From contig OU696583.1 of NCBI GenBank assembly GCA_916048095.2, positions 3,842,501 through 3,906,500 of the forward strand: a stretch of 64,000 bases of DNA, in the 5' to 3' direction. This document shows, in pieces, positions 51,427 to 63,214 of this stretch (within the stretch, counting starts at the first letter, position 1; each line of letters starts with the position of its first letter). This DNA is from Sacculina carcini. Lineage: Eukaryota; Arthropoda; Thecostraca; Sacculinidae. The notes beneath the pieces are model-generated. The model worked only from the letters and a program-made list of their open reading frames with translations, searched no databases and was not told the DNA's origin. The position numbers were made by a program, and so were the translations under genes.

Positions 51427-51513
51427 GATGTAACAATAATTCAACGTTTACAGCAGCTCTTGTGCTTCCCCTTAATACTTGCCGCCCGGGGAGGACCCAC
51501 GCTACGCCACCGT

Positions 51514-51880
51514 GTGAATGTACGCTTATGAATGAGTGTACATGTACGCGTCCGTATGTACAATGCCGCATTGTGTAATTGCTGTAAATTGTACTGTCTG
51601 CACATCTGAGACATTGTGTACAGATAACGCAATATAAATGGTTTAATAAATGAAAAAAATGTAGGACCTTTGAAACTTGGCACCCGGGGCTTGAAGTTTT
51701 GGCGCTCGTCAATATAAAAATATTAGTTTTGTGTTTACGTATGAGTAAAGCGTAATACTCCTTCAATAAAATGAACAAGTTACTTTGGATACTTTGGCTG
51801 ATTGCGACATCTAGTGTCGCAGCTGAAGTGGGCTTCCGCTGACTGCAGTTCCGGCTGCTGATATTGTTGCTGGTCGTCCC
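51514..51880. other. No gene seen
   Basis: AT-rich flank between the hAT nest and LINE C. It contains a short perfect hairpin word gcgacatctagtgtcgc near 51805. No coding signal. Confidence 0.4.
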
Positions 51881-54080
51881 ATCATCTGCGGTAGCGAGTT
51901 GTGATGATAACTCTGATATCCTGGTATCGGTGGTTCATGAGGAATATCGTTCGGTCATTTGTCCAGTCTTCGATTGAACAGTTCTGTCTTCACTCCAGTT
52001 ATGTTTCTCAGTTCTCGAGGTGTACAGTTGAACAGACGTCTGCCATTGTATCTGAGCGAACTATGGATAATACCCAGTTTCTGTGAAAATGCCTGATCTG
52101 CTTCCACATAACATAACCTGCCTCTTCTTTGGTGAACTTGCTGCTGCAGGCCTACGTTTGGGACACTTCCTTCTAGTATTTTCCAGACGTATATCACTAT
52201 GTATCTCTTCTTTGCAGAGAGTACAGCCTGAGAGTTTTCAGCCTCTCCTAGTAGTTGAGTGTCTCCATCCCTTGGATCTTGCTGGTGAAAGACCTCTGAG
52301 CACTTTCCATTTCTGCTATATCTCGAATTTGCTTGATGCACCACAGTTGGCAGCAATATTCAATTCTGGACAATTCATCGCTTTCCATATTCCAACCATG
52401 CAACTTGGTTCTCTTGTTTGGAATGCCCGAAGCACCCACCCACTCATCTTTCTAGCGTTGTTAATTATGATATTATAGTGATGGTTGAATGTTGCATCAA
52501 TACTCATATATATGCCGAGATCTTTAACTTGCACCTGTTCTGGTATAATTCGGCCATTACACTCATATGTCGTTTGCTGCTTCAGTTTTTCGTTTGGACC
52601 GTATCTCAACAACTCGAATTTTTCACTGTTTAGTTTCATATTTTTTGATGGGGCCAGTGTTAATATACAGTCTAGGTCGGATTGCAGTTCGACCACATCT
52701 TCGGTACTTTCAATTTTAAACAATATTATTGTGTTGTCAGCGAAAGATGTGGCATTGGAGCACTGGAGACTGCCATCAATGTATCCTATATGGACGATAA
52801 GCAGCAGTGGTCCTAGTACCGATCCTTGCGGCACTCCACTTCTTACTTCTCCTGGAATCGAAAGGTGCCTGCGAACCGATACTCTCTGTTGCCTGTCTGT
52901 AAGGAAGTTATGAACCATCTTCCAACGTGCCCTGTGATACCCAGGTTACTCAGTTTGTGCAGCCGAGCTCCATGACTGACCTTATCGAACGCTTTTTCGA
53001 CGTCCAGATAGATGACGTCAGCATTGCATCCATCTTGTATGTTCTTCAACACTTTTTCTTGATGGGTCATCAATTGAGACAGGCAGGATCTTCCTCTCCT
53101 GAATCCCTGTCCTACGTTGAAGTATTCATGATCTTCCAAATAGGTCGTTATTTTCGTCTTTGCTATGCGTTCAAATACTTAAATAATATGTGACGTTAGT
53201 GTTATTGGTCTGTATCTATTGGCTAGTCCTCGACTACCTCCTTTATGTATCGGAGTTATGATGTTTGTTTTCAAGCACGAGGGTATTTTGTCTGTTTCTA
53301 GTCATAGAGACCAAATTATTTTCAGCGGTAGTGATATTTGATGTCTACACCTTTTCAATAATATTGGATGAAATCCATCTGGTCCTGGAGCTGCATCATT
53401 TGAGATATCTTCGCTGGCATCTACAATATTCAGCTGTTTGAAGTCAAAAAATGACAGTTGACCGTTTCGGGTTGACGCATCTGTAAAGAAGTCCCTTGGA
53501 TTTTCCACTATTTTGTCTACTAGTGGACTACTAAAGACACTTTCATATTGATCTTTCAATATATTGGCCATCTGTAATTCATCTCCTGTGAGCTCACCAT
53601 CTTTTCTCGTTAGTGGACCAACTGTTGACGTTGTCATTATCTTCTTGTTTGCATATGCAAAGAAGTATTTGGGATTTGCTTTTATTTTTTCGACTGCTTG
53701 TATTTATTCTCTTATTTTTTGCTCTGTATGTGACTGCTCAAATTTATGTTAGATCAAACGAAGCTGCTCATTTATTATATTTATATTTTGATTTCCGTTT
53801 ATTTGTAATTTTTTCTCCAGTAAGCATCTCTTTCTCATGAGTATTCTCCTGTCTCTCGGAATTATTGACCTGTTTCGTTTCACAAACAGCCAAACATTTT
53901 TTCACAATCACTTCATTTATTGTGTCGACATCGTCCAGTCTTGAAAGGAGTCTATAGCAATATATTTGTGCAATGGCAGCTGTCACATTATCCCAGTATA
54001 TGTATGGCGAGTAGAAATGGTATTTTCCCAGATTATTTTCAGCATCATGCTGTTTTTCTACGCAGTTGTTTTTAAGTGAA
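51880..54080 (-). mobile_element. LINE C, CR1/Jockey-like, 5'-truncated and decayed
   Basis: Minus-strand frames give the region before reverse transcriptase (53986-53768) and then GPDGFHPILLK (53380). YLDVEKAFDKVSH lies near 53020, SGVPQGSVLGP near 52840, and SFADNTIILF near 52740, where the usual second catalytic Asp is Asn. KDLGIYMSID follows near 52510, then a C-terminal domain to 51955. At least three frame shifts. No ORF1 or endonuclease remains. Confidence 0.8.
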
Positions 54081-54897
54081 ACTTTATCTGAAAAATGTAA
54101 AAAATTACAGTTCGCTTAAAATATCGTAACACCTCTATTTAAAAGACATGACGTTCTATTTCTCAAACCTTCCACGCAGTTCAATTCGAGGTGCCGTTCA
54201 ATTCGAGCAGTGGTTTTAACCTTTTTCAGTGTTGGTACAGTTTTCAAATCAGCAGTCAGTTCTCGCACTCCCCTTAATTATTGATATCTATAAAAAAAAA
54301 TTATAATACAAATGACGTAATAGCGGTATCGGCGCCATGATTTTTCCAATGTGGGGGATGGGGGGAGGAGGCTAAGGAAAAAGTTGGGGGGCTTGGCGAT
54401 ACATGAAGAACTACACTCGAACGCTGTCTACATAATATTATAATAAGGCACTGGGGCACACTGATTCAGTCCTCGATTTTGAACCATAATTACAGGACTT
54501 CATTTACAGTGGTAAGAAATTTTAATGTTCATGATTATGATTTTTTTTGGGGGAGGGCTTAGGGGGGCTTGGCATATTTTTTTGGGGTCTCCAGAAAAAT
54601 GTTTCACAAACGTATAATTCTATAGGTTGCGCCTGGAATTTATAATTGTTAATGATGTTAATAATTGTAATTACACATATCACGGATTCACATGTTATGA
54701 GACACTCGAACACTGCATATTGGTACAATTTTTACGCCAGCAACGCTAACAATGGACATATAGCAGCCTTCCTGATAGATTCTCAAGTCCGACAGCGTGG
54801 CAATGGGATTCAGAGGGTCTGCAATAACTCGCAATGCAGATCAAACGGCTCCAAGCTAGGTGCGCGTGTCATTGACGTTTTGGGAATCAAAGGTTAT
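54081..54897. other. No gene seen; G-rich repeats
   Basis: Flank of the BEL element. Two similar words 'ggggggcttggc' at about 54390 and 54562 sit in G-rich tracts, possibly an unrecognised MITE. No coding signal with homology. Confidence 0.4.
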
Positions 54898-55130
54898 TGT
54901 TGTAGATTGATCTACTGATTATAGAGGGCGATTCAAGTTTATTGGCTGATCCAATTGATGTTTAGTATTGGATACGGTTTTCTGTATTTCATAGTTATAT
55001 ATAGTATTTAACATTGTATTTCAATGTGAATTTTACTTGAGTGTAAACCGTCTGTTTTTGTAATTCTTGGTACACCACGCTTGTTTGATGTGAGTTGCGC
55101 GTGTGTTGCGAAGAAGAAGAAGATTGTCGT

Positions 55131-57374
55131 CAGATTGATTGACGACATCAGGCTGGGTTTTGGGGCCAGACAGTGCACACTGGTCGTGTATCTGGACCTC
55201 ACCAATGCCTACGACAGTGTTTCCCCAGATATTTTGCTCCACAAAGTTCATCATATGGGTTTCAGAGGCCAATTGGCACAATATATCAGAAATTTTATCA
55301 CAGGTACCAGGTGGTTTCAGGTGAGGCTGGGCAGTGTCCTGTCTGACTGGCATGCGTCAGCAAAGGGCCTGCCTCAGGGCAGCTGCTTATCTCCTCTTTT
55401 ATTTAATTTAATGATTAATGACATGTTTGATCGCATACCGACGGGAGTCTCGTATTCGCTTTATGCTGATGACTGTGCTATATGGGTCCGAGGTAGTGAG
55501 GTGTATGAAATGTTTTCTATTATGCAAGAAGCTTTAAACGGTCTGACACAATGGGCGAGCACAAATGGTCTCAGGTTTTCTGGAAGGAAGTCTGCCGCCG
55601 TAATGTATGCGATTGATAGTTTTCAAGAGGGTCCCATACTTACAGTGGCAGACGAAGCAATTCCTTATCAACAGTCGCATAAATTCCTCGGAGTTATTCT
55701 TGATAAGAGACTCAATATGCGGCAACAAGTGAGCCATTTGAAGACACAATGCGCCAAGAGACTGAACATAATGCGTGTTATCGCGGGCAATCGGTACGCG
55801 GGCGGAAGTACGTCGGTGCTCCAGAGCATATATAAGACCCTCGTTTTGCCGGTCATTGACTACGGTGCGCAGGTCTACTCAGCGGCGAGTCCGTCAGTTC
55901 TACAGCAGCTAGAGACCGTCCAGAACGAAGGTCTCAGAATCATTTCTGGGGCTTTCAGATCATCACCGGTCGGAGCTTTACGTGCATACACTGGTATCCC
56001 CGCTCTTGAAGTGAGGAGAAATAAAACTATCCTGAGGTACGCTTTTAAAATTCTCATTAGAAAAGGTCATTTTATCCGTCGAATTTTAAATTTTCATCCA
56101 ATTCCATCTCATCAGCGCAGTCGGCGACATCGTGTATTTGCATCCACATTTTCGAGGCGAGCTTTAGCAAAATCGATTGAGATGAACGTTCCGATACCGA
56201 GTGAAAATCAAACTGAGGTACACCGTCCTCCTGCACCATGGGTCACACACATTCCCGTGACAACGTGCCTATGTCAGGAGAAATTGGGCGTACTCACAGA
56301 CCTCGAAGTTCGCGATAGGTTCGCCGAGTTTTATCACCAAAACAAGGACTGGGTACACGTTTACACTGACGGGTCGAAGTGGCAAGACAGAGTAGGATGC
56401 GCGGTCATAGTGAAAAACGTGCAACCTGAGCACCAGCAAACTTTTCGCTATCGCCTGCCGTCCTACACCACTGTGTTTCACGCGGAACTGTATGCAATCT
56501 ACAAAGCAGTTGAGTTTGCGAGCTTTCAACATTACCCAAAGTTTTTTATCATATCAGATTCTAAGGCGGCACTTCAACATTTATCCAATCATTCATCACT
56601 CGATTTTATTCACCATCGAATTTTAGACCTATATAGACAAATTGTGACGAGCGGCAAATCCTGTGTTTTTATGTGGGTGCCAGCTCACCGAGGAATCACT
56701 GGCAACGAATTAGCGGATGCAGAGGCTAAATGCGCTCTCGAGGAGATCACGATACAAAACTATCCTTTAAATAAGTCGATTACAGATGCGATCGTAGATA
56801 GTCATATTCGGCAATTTGTCAAGACCCGCTGGCAGCAAGAACGGCATCAATACAAACTGGGCGAGGTCACCGATGACGTTGGTCCCTGGTCAGTGACAGC
56901 TGTTCTACCACGGAGAATAGAAGTATTACTGGCCAGACTGCGTATAGGCCACTCAAGGTTGACTCACGGGTTTTTAATGGAAAGTACTCCACCGCCTCAC
57001 TGTTCTCGATGTAATGCCGTTTTAACTATCGACCATATACTTTTAGATTGCATGTGCTATGCCGAGAGTCGTAAGCCATTGCACGAATACTGCCTCAATA
57101 AGAATATATCATGGAATAGGGCGAGTTTGCTGAGCAGTAGCGATCCGCATTTGACCAAACATTTGGTTGAATACGTTTTTGTGACCGGTCTTGCCGAGGA
57201 ACTGTGATGTGCTTTAAATCATTTGCTTTTCATATCCTAGTCATTTCCACTCATATTTTTATCCTTTTTAAAATCTTGACGATTGACTTTTAACGACGAT
57301 GTGACGCTGATCAGACTATTGTAGCGCAAAGTGGTCGGAATCGGCCGACGCGCTATACCAACAACAACAACAAC
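55131..57374 (+). mobile_element. I-clade-type LINE (RNase H bearing), 5'-truncated
   Basis: Reverse transcriptase lacks its beginning and starts at DDIRLGFGARQ. It keeps LDLTNAYDSVSPD, LPQGSCLSPLLF and YADDCAIW. RNase H follows with YTDGS, HAELYAIYKA, ISDSKAAL and PAHRGITGNELAD, then a Cys/His cluster CSRCNAVLTIDHILLDC. Stop at 57205-57207. The 3' end is 'gcgctataccaacaacaac', typical of I/Nimb-type LINEs. A target duplication aagattgtcg stands at 55121-55130 and 57375-57384. No stops or shifts from the truncation point on. Confidence 0.9.
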
Positions 57375-57531
57375 AAGATTGTCGTTGTTGGAATGAATGA
57401 TTGATGTTGAAAGCTTTGTGTTATTGACTATTGGGGTTGAAAGTCTATAATATTGGTGCCGAAACCCGGGACCTTTAGATTTGCTGGTGTTTGGAATTTG
57501 ATATTTTTGTTTTGTTGTTTACGTTGCTGTT

Positions 57532-60500
57532 ATGAGCTCTGAGGATAAAGCTATTGTTGGAATATCTTCGGAGTTAGATCGCTTGAAGCGACGAAGGGCA
57601 GCCGCCAGAGGATGGCTTAAACGTAAGACGTCTGCGATTACAAGCATTTTGGACGGTCATCCAGCAGAAAACCTGTTCGAGTTAGAACAAGCGTTGACTG
57701 ACTTTGACAAGCAGCTCGGTGTTCTAGACGAAGTGCAGTCTGAACTAGAGCTAGAGATATACGTGAATGATGAAGAGCTAGACGAGATAATCAGTGAGGC
57801 ATCGGTGTTACGTGAAGCAGCAGTGCGGGTTGCCATGAAGGCCAGAAAATTCATTCTGGAGTCAAACAAGGAGAATGTGACCAAAGCAGAGGTTGAGGTG
57901 GTGAGTAATTCTAGCAGTCGTGTCAACAATGTCAAGTTGCCGAAATTGAATTTGCCTTGTTTTTCGGGAGATATTTTGCAATGGACGGCTTTTTGGGAGA
58001 ACTTTGAGGTGGCTGTTGATAGAACTGACTTGCCGGTAATCAGTAAGTTCACATATTTGCGCTCAGTTTTGAAGGCAGAGGCCAGACTTGCTGTTGAAGG
58101 TCTTGCACTGTCGAGCGAGAACTACAAGATTGCGTGTGATCTTCTTAAGGACAGATATGGTCGTAAAGAGAAGATTATTTTCCTGCATATTCAGCAGCTT
58201 CTGGAAGCAGGTGATGGTGTCCATAAAGTCAAGGATAAGATGGTGTTTGTGAAGACTTTGCAATCTGTTTTGGTCAAACATGTTCGCAGTTTGGAAGTGC
58301 TGGGAATCACTGGAGACCAGTTTGGTGTTGTTTTGACTCCGTTGATTCTGTCTCGGCTGCCTGGTGATTTCCGTCTGGAATGGGCCAGGTCTTCCTCTGG
58401 AAACGAAGGTGATCTGAATCATTTGATGGAGTTTCTCGAGTTGGAGATTCAACGAAGGGAGCGGGCGTTCAGCTTTACGATTTGCGATCATCAGTCCACT
58501 GCCGTTCAGTCAGAGAAGTACCGAGGTTCTGTACCCGTCAACAGGAGAGAGGACCGTAGAAGGACTGACCGCGTGGCAGCTGCATCTGCTCTCAGTGCTC
58601 CCGCTGATTTTAGTAGGTGCATTTTTTGTCGAGAATCGCATGAATGTGGGCAATGCCCGAAACTGAATATGTTGTCTGTTCGCGATAGAATTTCTCGAAT
58701 TAAGATATCTAATTTATGTTTTTTGTGTTTGCGTCCCGGCCACAGGGCAAAACAATGTCGCGAGCGGTGTACTCATTGTAGCAGAGGACATAATGTGATT
58801 TGTTGTTATGAACATGTAAATCAGCAGCGAGATAGACAGGGTAACGCCGAAAATACTGCCGTAAAGAGGGTTGAATCATCTGATGTGACACTGTCATGTT
58901 CTGCGTCGACCCCCAGAACTCTTTTGCCTATGGCGAAAGTGAGAGTGCATGGGCCTGACGTTGTTGTTTTTGCCAATTTGCTTTTTGACTCTGGGTCAAA
59001 CTACTCGTATGTATCGCAGCGGCTTGTAGATAGAGTGAAACCGTTGTATGTAGCCTCACATAAGATTCATTATTCGGTGTTTGGTGGAGGTAAAGTGAAT
59101 AAGTCAGATTGTGCGTTATTTGAACTGAAAGTGAGTTCTTGTTATGATTCAGTGCATCATTGTTTAAGTGTATTGCAGGTTCCTCAGATTACTGTGCCTG
59201 TGCGTACTTCAGCGTTGTCTCAAGACTGCCTACAAAGCTTGACAGGCCTGCCCTTGGCGTGGGATATGACTGCCGGTGATGGTGCCAGTCAGACGGTAGA
59301 TATTTTGATTAGACTTGATTACCTTTGGCTGCTGATGTCTACTGACGTTGTTCGAACTTCTAAGGGCTGTGTTGCCCAGAAGTCAGTCTTCGGTTGGGTT
59401 GTATCGGGAAGTTCTGATGGTTCTTGTGGAGATTACAGATCTGGGTTTCAGTTGCTTTGTACCAGTGGGTTTTCTTCTCATGCGGTGACCAATTTCTGGG
59501 ATCTGGAGTCGATCGGAATCAAAGATAGTTCTGCAGACGAGACTGTTGACCCTGTTCTTGAATCGTTCAATAAATCTATTAGATTTGACAAAGTGGAGAT
59601 GCGTTATGTCGTGTCTCTTCCTTGGAAAGAAGGCAAATCAATGGATTTGGTCAATAACTACTCCATTGCTCATCGTCGGCTTTTGACTCAAACACGGCGA
59701 TTGAATAAGAACGCTGAATTGATGCACGCGTATAATGCTGTAATTGAGGAGATGGTTAATAGTTCCGTGGTGGAGATAATTCCTTCTATTGATTATCAAA
59801 GGGAACAAGCGGTTTTCTATTTACCACACAGGCCGGTGGTGCGAGAGTCAAGCGCCACAACACGAGTGCGGCCAGTTTTTGATGCCTCGGCTGAAGGCAT
59901 AAACGGTGTTTCTTTGAATGATTGTTTGTATACCGGTCCTTCTTTTCTACCGGTTCTTACGGAGATTTTGTTGCGTTTCCGTAGGTGGCGTTACGCGATA
60001 TCTGCGGATATCAGTAAAGCCTTTTGGCAACTTTTGTTGGAACCTTCGGATAGAGATGTTCATCGTTTTTTGTGGTGGCGAGATAGTTCTGTGTGCTGCT
60101 ACCGCTTCAGACGTGTGCCCTTTGGAAATAAGAGTAGTCCGTTTTTACTCAATGCTACGTTGAAGTTTCACTTGAAGCACAGTCAATCGTCTCTTGCGGT
60201 GAAGGAATTGAAAGACAATCTATATGTGGATGACTTCCTCTCTGGAGCGGATACTTCCGAGGCAGCGTCGGAACTTTTTGAGGACGCTAGAGGAGTTCTG
60301 CAGCGTGCTGGTATGAACCTTTGCAAATTGGGCACGAATAGTCGTTCTGTGTTTGACAAGGCGTTGGGCGATCCTTCATCTGTTGGTGCAGACTTCTCGG
60401 AGTCGCGCAAAGTTCTCGGTGTTTTGTGGTGTAATGAACGTGACGTAATTTTGTTTTTGAGGATGAGTTTTCCCAACGAGTTTGTCGTCACCAAGAGACT

Positions 60501-62871
60501 TGTGTTGAGTTGCATTGCTCGTCTGTTTGATCCTCTGGGATACTTGACTCCTTTCTGCATGACAGCGAAATGCCTTTTTCAAGACATCTGGAAATTGAAG
60601 ATAGATTGGGACGATCCACTCCCATCTGACTTTCAGGAGAAATTCAACAATTGGGTATCTGATCTCAGCTTGTTGGAAACTATGGAAATACCCCGAGCTT
60701 ATTTCGAGACTGGTTGGTGTGAGTCAGAGAAAGTGCATGTTCATGCATTTGGTGATGCGTCTCCTCGTGGGTACGGGGCCGTTGTTTATCTTGTCTTAGA
60801 AGATGGCTCATATACACGCTCCTCGTTTGTTATTTCGAAGGGAAAAGTGGCTCCAGTGGAAGCACTCAGTTTACCTCGACTGGAGTTGCTTGGTAGTTTG
60901 CTTGCGGCTAGATTAATTCAATTTGTTTTGTCTGCCCTTGGACTTCCCTCCACAACGCGGTACACTTGTTGGACAGATTCAATTATTGCTTTGGGTTGGA
61001 TTCGAGGCGAACCTACTCGATGGAAACAATTTGTCGCGAATCGTGTGAAGGAGATCCAGGCGTTGACTGAACCGTCTCATTGGAAACATTGTGCTGGGGA
61101 TAGGAATCCGGCTGATTATGTCACTCGCGGTCTTTCTATTTCACAGCTTTTGAGCGATAGCTTATGGTTCAAAGGCCCTGACGATTTGTTTGTTGAAGGA
61201 TCTAACCCTTCGTTTGTTGATGCAACACTGGAGTTTGAGGAGGAAAGGGATCATCGGCCTACTGCACTTCTAGCAGTCCGTTCTCGTGTCGGAGGTGATG
61301 TATTTGATGTAGAGCGATGGAGTAGCTTTACTAAGGCGCTCTCAGTTGTTGCTTTGGTTCGAAGGTTCATAAACAATTGTCGTTCTGAGAAGAAGTTGCT
61401 GTCTAATCTCACAGTTGAAGAGATTGAGCAAGCCAAGTTGGACTTGATCCGATACACACAAGCTCAAGCATATGCGTCAGAAATCACCTCTAGTCGAGCA
61501 AATCGGTCGGTGAGAGGCAATTTGGTGAAACTGAGACCGTTTGTGGACGAGAAGGGTTTGTTGCGGGTAAATGGTCGTATTCAGTTCTCGACTGAGTCTT
61601 ACACGGCCAAACATCCAATAATTCTTCCCCGTGGTCATTTGGCCAAACTGCTTATTCTTCATTTGCATCTGTTGATGAAACATGCAGGAGTTTCCACATT
61701 GTTGACTAGTGTTCGTGAACAGTACTGGATCATTGGAGCTAGACGATTGGCCAAATCGGTAGTGAAGTCGTGCATCTCTTGTGCTAAATTGAGTAGCAAA
61801 CCTTGTGCAGTGGCTAGTGGACCTTTACCGGCCGATAGAGTTCTTCCTGCTGCTCCGTTTGCTCGCACTGGGGTGGACCATGCGGGACCAATTTACTGTG
61901 TGGATATGCCTAATTTGAAATTGTATATGTGTTTATTCACGTGTTCGGTTGTCCGAGCAGTACATCTTGAACTGGTCAATTCACTGACAGTGAGTGATTT
62001 CCTTCTGGCCTTCAAGCGTTTCGTGGCGAGGCGTGGTGTACCACGTCAAGTTCAATCTGATAATTCCAGAACATTCCGTTGTGCTGCTGAACGTCTGGAA
62101 AAACAGTTTTGTTCCCAGGGATTCAACTGGAAGTTTATTGTTCCTAGAGCTCCTTGGTGGGGCGGATATTGGGAGCGTCAAGTAAGAACAGTAAAGACGC
62201 TGTTGAAACGCTCGCTGAGTAATTCTTCCTTGCACCGATGTGATTTGGAGACGGCATTGCTAGAAATTGAAGCTGTCGTAAATTCGCGTCCTTTGACATT
62301 TGTCGGTGACAACATCACTGACTTGCAACCATTGACGCCCGCTCATTTCCTCATTGGAAGGTCATCGTTCTTTGACAGATCCGACGATGTTGAATTCGTC
62401 AACAGTTTGGTGTTCTCACACACATCTCTTGTGGAACGAGATAGACAAAGGTTGGCTTGCTTGAAACACTTCTGGTCGACTTGGCGTAGCGAGTATCTCC
62501 GGACTCTGCCAATCCCGTCTTGTAAGCCAGGTAATGCTAACAGACTGAAGGTGGGCTCTGTCGTTCTGATTGGTGATGACAGTCGATCAAGAACATTGTG
62601 GCCGTTGGGTGTGGTAGTGACGTTACATGAGGGTAATGATGGCAAATGTCGTTCTGCCGAGGTCAGAACTTCGAAGGGTCATCTCGTTCGACCAGTTCAA
62701 CGTCTTCATCGTTTAGAGGCTCTTGACACACCACTGTTGAACGAGTGTCCTCAACCTGGTTTGGGTGAGCCTACCGATGAGTATGAAAAGAAGCTGCCAG
62801 CTGAAGTTAACATGTCTCGCTCAGGCAGGCCGGTGCGGCTTCCTCGGCGTTTTGATGATTACGTTGTATAA
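57532..62871 (+). CDS. BEL/Pao Gag-Pol open frame
   Basis: 1779 codons. Domains in order, approximate residues: DUF1759-type Gag near 140-330, Cys/His knuckles near 365-425, aspartic protease near 485, reverse transcriptase near 780-960, Pao-type RNase H near 1070-1200, zinc-binding and core integrase near 1380-1620, and a short C-terminal tail. Arrangement and length are normal for a BEL/Pao polyprotein. The element would make Gag particles and copy its RNA back into DNA; envelope is absent. The ATG at 57532 follows the primer-binding site by about 60 bp. Confidence 0.93.
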   Translation: MSSEDKAIVGISSELDRLKRRRAAARGWLKRKTSAITSILDGHPAENLFELEQALTDFDKQLGVLDEVQSELELEIYVNDEELDEIISEASVLREAAVRVAMKARKFILESNKENVTKAEVEVVSNSSSRVNNVKLPKLNLPCFSGDILQWTAFWENFEVAVDRTDLPVISKFTYLRSVLKAEARLAVEGLALSSENYKIACDLLKDRYGRKEKIIFLHIQQLLEAGDGVHKVKDKMVFVKTLQSVLVKHVRSLEVLGITGDQFGVVLTPLILSRLPGDFRLEWARSSSGNEGDLNHLMEFLELEIQRRERAFSFTICDHQSTAVQSEKYRGSVPVNRREDRRRTDRVAAASALSAPADFSRCIFCRESHECGQCPKLNMLSVRDRISRIKISNLCFLCLRPGHRAKQCRERCTHCSRGHNVICCYEHVNQQRDRQGNAENTAVKRVESSDVTLSCSASTPRTLLPMAKVRVHGPDVVVFANLLFDSGSNYSYVSQRLVDRVKPLYVASHKIHYSVFGGGKVNKSDCALFELKVSSCYDSVHHCLSVLQVPQITVPVRTSALSQDCLQSLTGLPLAWDMTAGDGASQTVDILIRLDYLWLLMSTDVVRTSKGCVAQKSVFGWVVSGSSDGSCGDYRSGFQLLCTSGFSSHAVTNFWDLESIGIKDSSADETVDPVLESFNKSIRFDKVEMRYVVSLPWKEGKSMDLVNNYSIAHRRLLTQTRRLNKNAELMHAYNAVIEEMVNSSVVEIIPSIDYQREQAVFYLPHRPVVRESSATTRVRPVFDASAEGINGVSLNDCLYTGPSFLPVLTEILLRFRRWRYAISADISKAFWQLLLEPSDRDVHRFLWWRDSSVCCYRFRRVPFGNKSSPFLLNATLKFHLKHSQSSLAVKELKDNLYVDDFLSGADTSEAASELFEDARGVLQRAGMNLCKLGTNSRSVFDKALGDPSSVGADFSESRKVLGVLWCNERDVILFLRMSFPNEFVVTKRLVLSCIARLFDPLGYLTPFCMTAKCLFQDIWKLKIDWDDPLPSDFQEKFNNWVSDLSLLETMEIPRAYFETGWCESEKVHVHAFGDASPRGYGAVVYLVLEDGSYTRSSFVISKGKVAPVEALSLPRLELLGSLLAARLIQFVLSALGLPSTTRYTCWTDSIIALGWIRGEPTRWKQFVANRVKEIQALTEPSHWKHCAGDRNPADYVTRGLSISQLLSDSLWFKGPDDLFVEGSNPSFVDATLEFEEERDHRPTALLAVRSRVGGDVFDVERWSSFTKALSVVALVRRFINNCRSEKKLLSNLTVEEIEQAKLDLIRYTQAQAYASEITSSRANRSVRGNLVKLRPFVDEKGLLRVNGRIQFSTESYTAKHPIILPRGHLAKLLILHLHLLMKHAGVSTLLTSVREQYWIIGARRLAKSVVKSCISCAKLSSKPCAVASGPLPADRVLPAAPFARTGVDHAGPIYCVDMPNLKLYMCLFTCSVVRAVHLELVNSLTVSDFLLAFKRFVARRGVPRQVQSDNSRTFRCAAERLEKQFCSQGFNWKFIVPRAPWWGGYWERQVRTVKTLLKRSLSNSSLHRCDLETALLEIEAVVNSRPLTFVGDNITDLQPLTPAHFLIGRSSFFDRSDDVEFVNSLVFSHTSLVERDRQRLACLKHFWSTWRSEYLRTLPIPSCKPGNANRLKVGSVVLIGDDSRSRTLWPLGVVVTLHEGNDGKCRSAEVRTSKGHLVRPVQRLHRLEALDTPLLNECPQPGLGEPTDEYEKKLPAEVNMSRSGRPVRLPRRFDDYVV

Positions 62872-62914
62872 CTGTTTGTGGGTTCTGTTTATGGAACAGA
62901 ACCGGCGGGGAGGA

Positions 62915-63214
62915 TGTTGTAGATTGATCTACTGATTATAGAGGGCGATTCAAGTTTATTGGCTGATCCAATTGATGTTTAGTATTGGATACGGTTTTCT
63001 GTATTTCATAGTTATATATAGTATTTAACATTGTATTTCAATGTGAATTTAACTTGAGTGTAAACCGTCTGTTTTTGTAATTCTTGGTACACCACGCTTG
63101 TTTGATGTGAGTTGCGCGTGTGTTGCGAAGAAGAAGAAGATTGTCGTTGTTGGAATAAATGATTGATGTTGAAAGCTTTGTGTTATGGACTATTGGGGTT
63201 GAAAGTCTATAATA
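62915..63214 (+). repeat. 3' LTR of the BEL/Pao element
   Basis: 300 bp from TGTTGTAGATTG to CTATAATA. It serves as the unoccupied reference for the LINE insertion in the 5' LTR. Confidence 0.95.

Larger units (their letters stand above)
50617..51513. mobile_element. hAT non-autonomous element, outer of a nest
   Basis: Ends CAGTGGCGTGGCCAGG and, inverted, CGGTGGCGTAGCGTGG. The 8-bp flanks tatgaatg/tgtgaatg match at seven of eight. Both halves carry 'ttgccgcccg'. Two younger hAT elements sit inside. Confidence 0.78.
54898..63214 (+). mobile_element. BEL/Pao LTR retrotransposon
   Basis: 5' LTR 54898-55130 plus 57375-57452, split by a LINE. Primer-binding site TGGTGCCGAAACC at 57454, one long Gag-Pol frame 57532-62871, a purine tract just before 62915, and 3' LTR 62915-63214 (300 bp). 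TTAT flanks both sides. The LTRs differ at about 3 of 300 positions, so the insertion is recent. The coding part looks whole; the only break I see in the element is the LINE insertion in the 5' LTR. This family is a fossil-type resident element. Confidence 0.93.

Noticed and set aside
55081-55130. The first ATG of the LINE frame as the true start of a LINE protein
   Set aside because: Those codons are LTR sequence; the LINE copy is simply 5'-truncated.
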